Part shown: positions 61,775 to 64,000 of the stretch, one piece after another
Numbering within the stretch: the stretch's first letter is position 1
How the letters are laid out: the number at the start of each line of letters is the position of its first letter
Origin: Eumeta japonica
Lineage: Eukaryota; Arthropoda; Insecta; Lepidoptera; Psychidae
Assembly: GCA_005406025.1 (NCBI GenBank)
Contig: BGZK01001340.1
Coordinates: 104,372-168,371 of the forward strand
Length of the DNA stretch: 64,000 nucleotides
Reading direction: 5' to 3'
Position numbers and translations under genes: made by a program
Notes under the pieces: generated by a model
What the model was told of the DNA's origin: nothing
Seen by the model: only the letters and a program-made list of their open reading frames with translations
The model's database searches: none

Positions 61775-64000
61775 TAATCATAAATAAACAAACGTTTAAT
61801 TTTATAGTAATAAAATATTGAAATGAAATATTTCAAATGTGACTGCATGACTGACGCAGGTGTAGGCGCCCTCGCTGCGCTGGGGCAGTGGGTTCAAGTT
61901 TGTAATTTGTGAAAATATCATTAACATTCGTCTGGCTTCGACATATATCGGCACTCTGATCAACAATTATGTACAATGTTAAAAACTTTCGCGACAAACC
62001 ATATAAGGGTTTATTTATTAATCAAAACACGTGATCAGTTTCACAATTGCAGTAAACTTGAATTGCAGAAACTGTCAATGTGCCTATTAAGACTTGAATT
62101 GCAATATTTAAGCTTTGTGCTCACCTTAAGCTCTAAGCTATGTTGTTCGTTTGAGTTGAAATATACAAAAATAAGTATTTATAATAAAGTGAGCATATAG
62201 GTGCGCGAATTCACAATATTTTAACCATCTGGAAATAGCCTAGTGTGCCTATAGTAACATTCGCCAAAATTAATAAACTTTACTGTGTTTAGCGCCATTT
62301 CATTGGAGGTAATTCTAATGACGCTTTGTTATCGTTTCTTAAAACAATTAACAGGAACTGCAGATAAAAACTAAGCAAATGAAATATAAAGTCCATTGTG
62401 CGATTTCGTATAGTACGTAATGTTCTTCGTGGGAAGTCATCGCCGTGCAAAGTTCGGTTGCCAGGTACTGGTACGTTTAAAGGAGAAACGAGCATGCGCA
62501 CCGTCGGCTTTGAAATGAGGACGTCGGAAATAAATTGTAATCGAAACTCTCGCCTCATATTTTAATATCAGCATTTTCCGCGAAACGCCTGAAATAAATA
62601 CCCTGGCAGAGTCCGCGGCGCCAGTAGGGCGGTGTAATGGCACGAGTCTTGGGGTCGAACGAAGGTCGATCCGCCTTATTATTACCGGAGTAGGTATGAC
62701 TGCAGATCAATCTTCCACATGCATATATGTACTACAGAAGTATTTTGCATATGGTTCGTACATAGCTCGAACGTAATTACTTGCTCCAGTTCATAATAAC
62801 GTATCGCCTCTACTACATACTATATAAATCTGCAGCGTCTGTCTGTATGTCTCGTCTGTCTGTCTCTGTGTACCTCGATCTCGATGAAAAGTGGTATACG
62901 ATAAGAATATATGTTCGATGTATGAACAAATGAGGGGCTATATATGATTTCCATACATAATAGATGAGCTAAAGAAAGTTTAATTACTCTTTTAATTTAT
63001 TTTAGTGTCCATGTTCATTTATTTATGTATGATGGTGAACCTAATATTGTAAAGGGTGAAGGATGTATGTTTGTAGATTTGGCTGTGGGCGTGATCTCCA
63101 GAACTACTGATTCTCTTCCGATAATTCTGTCACTAAAAGAAAACTACATTATTAAGAGCGTTACAAGATAATTTAAATTATGTTACTGCAAAGTTTTCAG
63201 TAGGATATCACAACAAAGCTAAAATATTCTATTACGTACTCATTAAAATACAGCGTAAACTTGAAAATTGAAAACAAATTGAAAACATTAAGACACACGC
63301 TAGTTCATTTCTTGCGTTTGTTATAACTGTAAAAAACTGATTAGTGCAATAATAGGAATTTCGCAGCCGCTAATGAGCTATTGTTTTACTTTTAAGTAAA
63401 CAAAATTAATTGATTTCATCGTCACGGGCACTTTTCTGTGATTTAATATTTATTTGGATTTTATATTTCTCAGTATAATACAACGTAGCAGGCATTTTGG
63501 TCGGCGGACGAGTGCTTGTGCCACCGAGCGACGAACTGCGCAGACATTGCAGTATTGATAACGGTTTTGCCTTGTAAGACCATTTTTTTTCGCTTATTTC
63601 TTCTTTCGCATTAAGATGACATTTAATAATAAACACCTATTTATTAAGTCACTGCAACTCGATAACGGCCGGAAATGCTATTACAGGAACTGTTATAAGT
63701 ACGCCGATATGCGGGTGCGAAGTTCACCAAATTATTCTTTCTATAAATAAAGTGAGTCACAATCATTTAACTTACAGAGATTGCTGTAGTTTGTACTTAT
63801 GGCTCAAGGAAATTGTGTATGTATATATTTTAGGATACGATTTATCGTCAGAACGGCTCGTGTGGACAGTTTGAAGTAGGTACATGTTGTTCACTGCCGG
63901 AGGAACCCTCACGATGGCGTCGTCTTCTGGGCGTTATGCACACGTGTCCATTTTAATTCTATCTACATAATGGTGATGTTGTCGTTAAAGGTTTCGTTCC
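61775..64000. other. Non-coding end of window, unit 3
   Basis: Matches about 17090-19350 of unit 1 with many small deletions. No supported gene. The terminal exon of a further gene copy would be expected about 1.4 kb beyond the window end. Confidence 0.5.

Larger units (their letters stand above)
44873..64000. repeat. Tandem unit 3 (partial, 19.1 kb in window)
   Basis: Third copy, truncated by the window at a point matching about 19350 of unit 1. Large-scale structure follows unit 1 (both subrepeats present, no hAT). Single-base variants in its first 10 kb more often match unit 2. Homopolymers from about 58.2 to 62.7 kb are repeatedly one base shorter than in the other units, suggesting poor consensus quality there. 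Confidence 0.97.
57541..64000. repeat. Subrepeat B, unit 3 (partial)
   Basis: Continues from the A/B junction to the window end. It contains the second Ala/Pro exon (58234-58354), helicase and piggyBac debris, and the region matching 17.1-19.35 kb of unit 1. Confidence 0.85.

Noticed and set aside
1..64000. Possible CRISPR array, because of repeated sequence
   Set aside because: The repeats are 7.6-kb and 22-kb duplications and eukaryotic transposons; no short regularly spaced repeats exist.
1..64000. Assembly artefact as sole explanation of the three units
   Set aside because: Units differ by a hAT insertion, kilobase deletions with clean junctions and copy-specific variants. An artefact from haplotypes cannot be fully excluded, so it is kept as a check under the array finding.
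1..64000. W-linked sex-determining or feminising piRNA locus
   Set aside because: A multi-copy, transposon-rich array fits such a place, but nothing in the sequence identifies the chromosome or a known sex-determination gene.

Overview
The window looks like nuclear DNA of a moth or butterfly. It is AT-rich and intron-bearing, and it is full of repeat families typical of Lepidoptera: SINE/LINE pieces opening with tactagctgcgcccgcgg, tails ending ttataatatatattagtagga, a piggyBac-like element with TTAA-flanked CCCTAG ends, Pao/BEL gag, Helitron helicase and a hAT element. No bacterial genes, rRNA, tRNA or CRISPR array were seen. The order is inferred from repeat types only; no species can be named.

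Layout: almost the whole window is a head-to-tail tandem array of one unit of about 22 kb. Unit 1 is 1-21954, unit 2 is 21955-44872, and unit 3 is 44873-64000, cut by the window about 2.6 kb short of completion. Inside each unit lies an older, more diverged tandem duplication of about 7.6 kb (in unit 1, A = 5131-12709 and B = 12711-20421).

The one gene I can support is on the minus strand, once per unit. It is a multi-exon gene for a BEN-domain protein (BEN = DNA/protein-binding domain of transcriptional repressors and insulator factors such as Insensitive and the Elba proteins). Seven exons join with matching reading phase: exon a, an Ala/Pro-rich exon, an acidic Ser-rich exon, a 675-nt basic and coiled-coil exon, two BEN exons, and a terminal exon. 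They encode at least 517 residues; the first coding exon is not resolved. The terminal exon of each gene lies about 1 kb beyond the unit boundary chosen here, so the terminal exon of the unit-1 gene is outside the window. In unit 1 every visible exon is open. The unit-2 and unit-3 genes carry frameshifts, most of them in homopolymers or GC-rich runs, so they may be decayed copies or consensus errors.

Subrepeat B carries a second, base-identical copy of the Ala/Pro exon in units 1 and 3, but not in unit 2, which has lost that segment. Unit 2 alone keeps a piggyBac-like element with both ends (35049-35911), about 3.2 kb of flanking DNA, a hAT element with TIRs and an 8-bp target duplication (37250-38919), and a 0.32-kb insertion at 43610-43934. 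The rest is intron, intergenic DNA and degraded transposon sequence. The main novelty is the array itself: an amplified BEN-domain gene whose units show mosaic relationships to each other.
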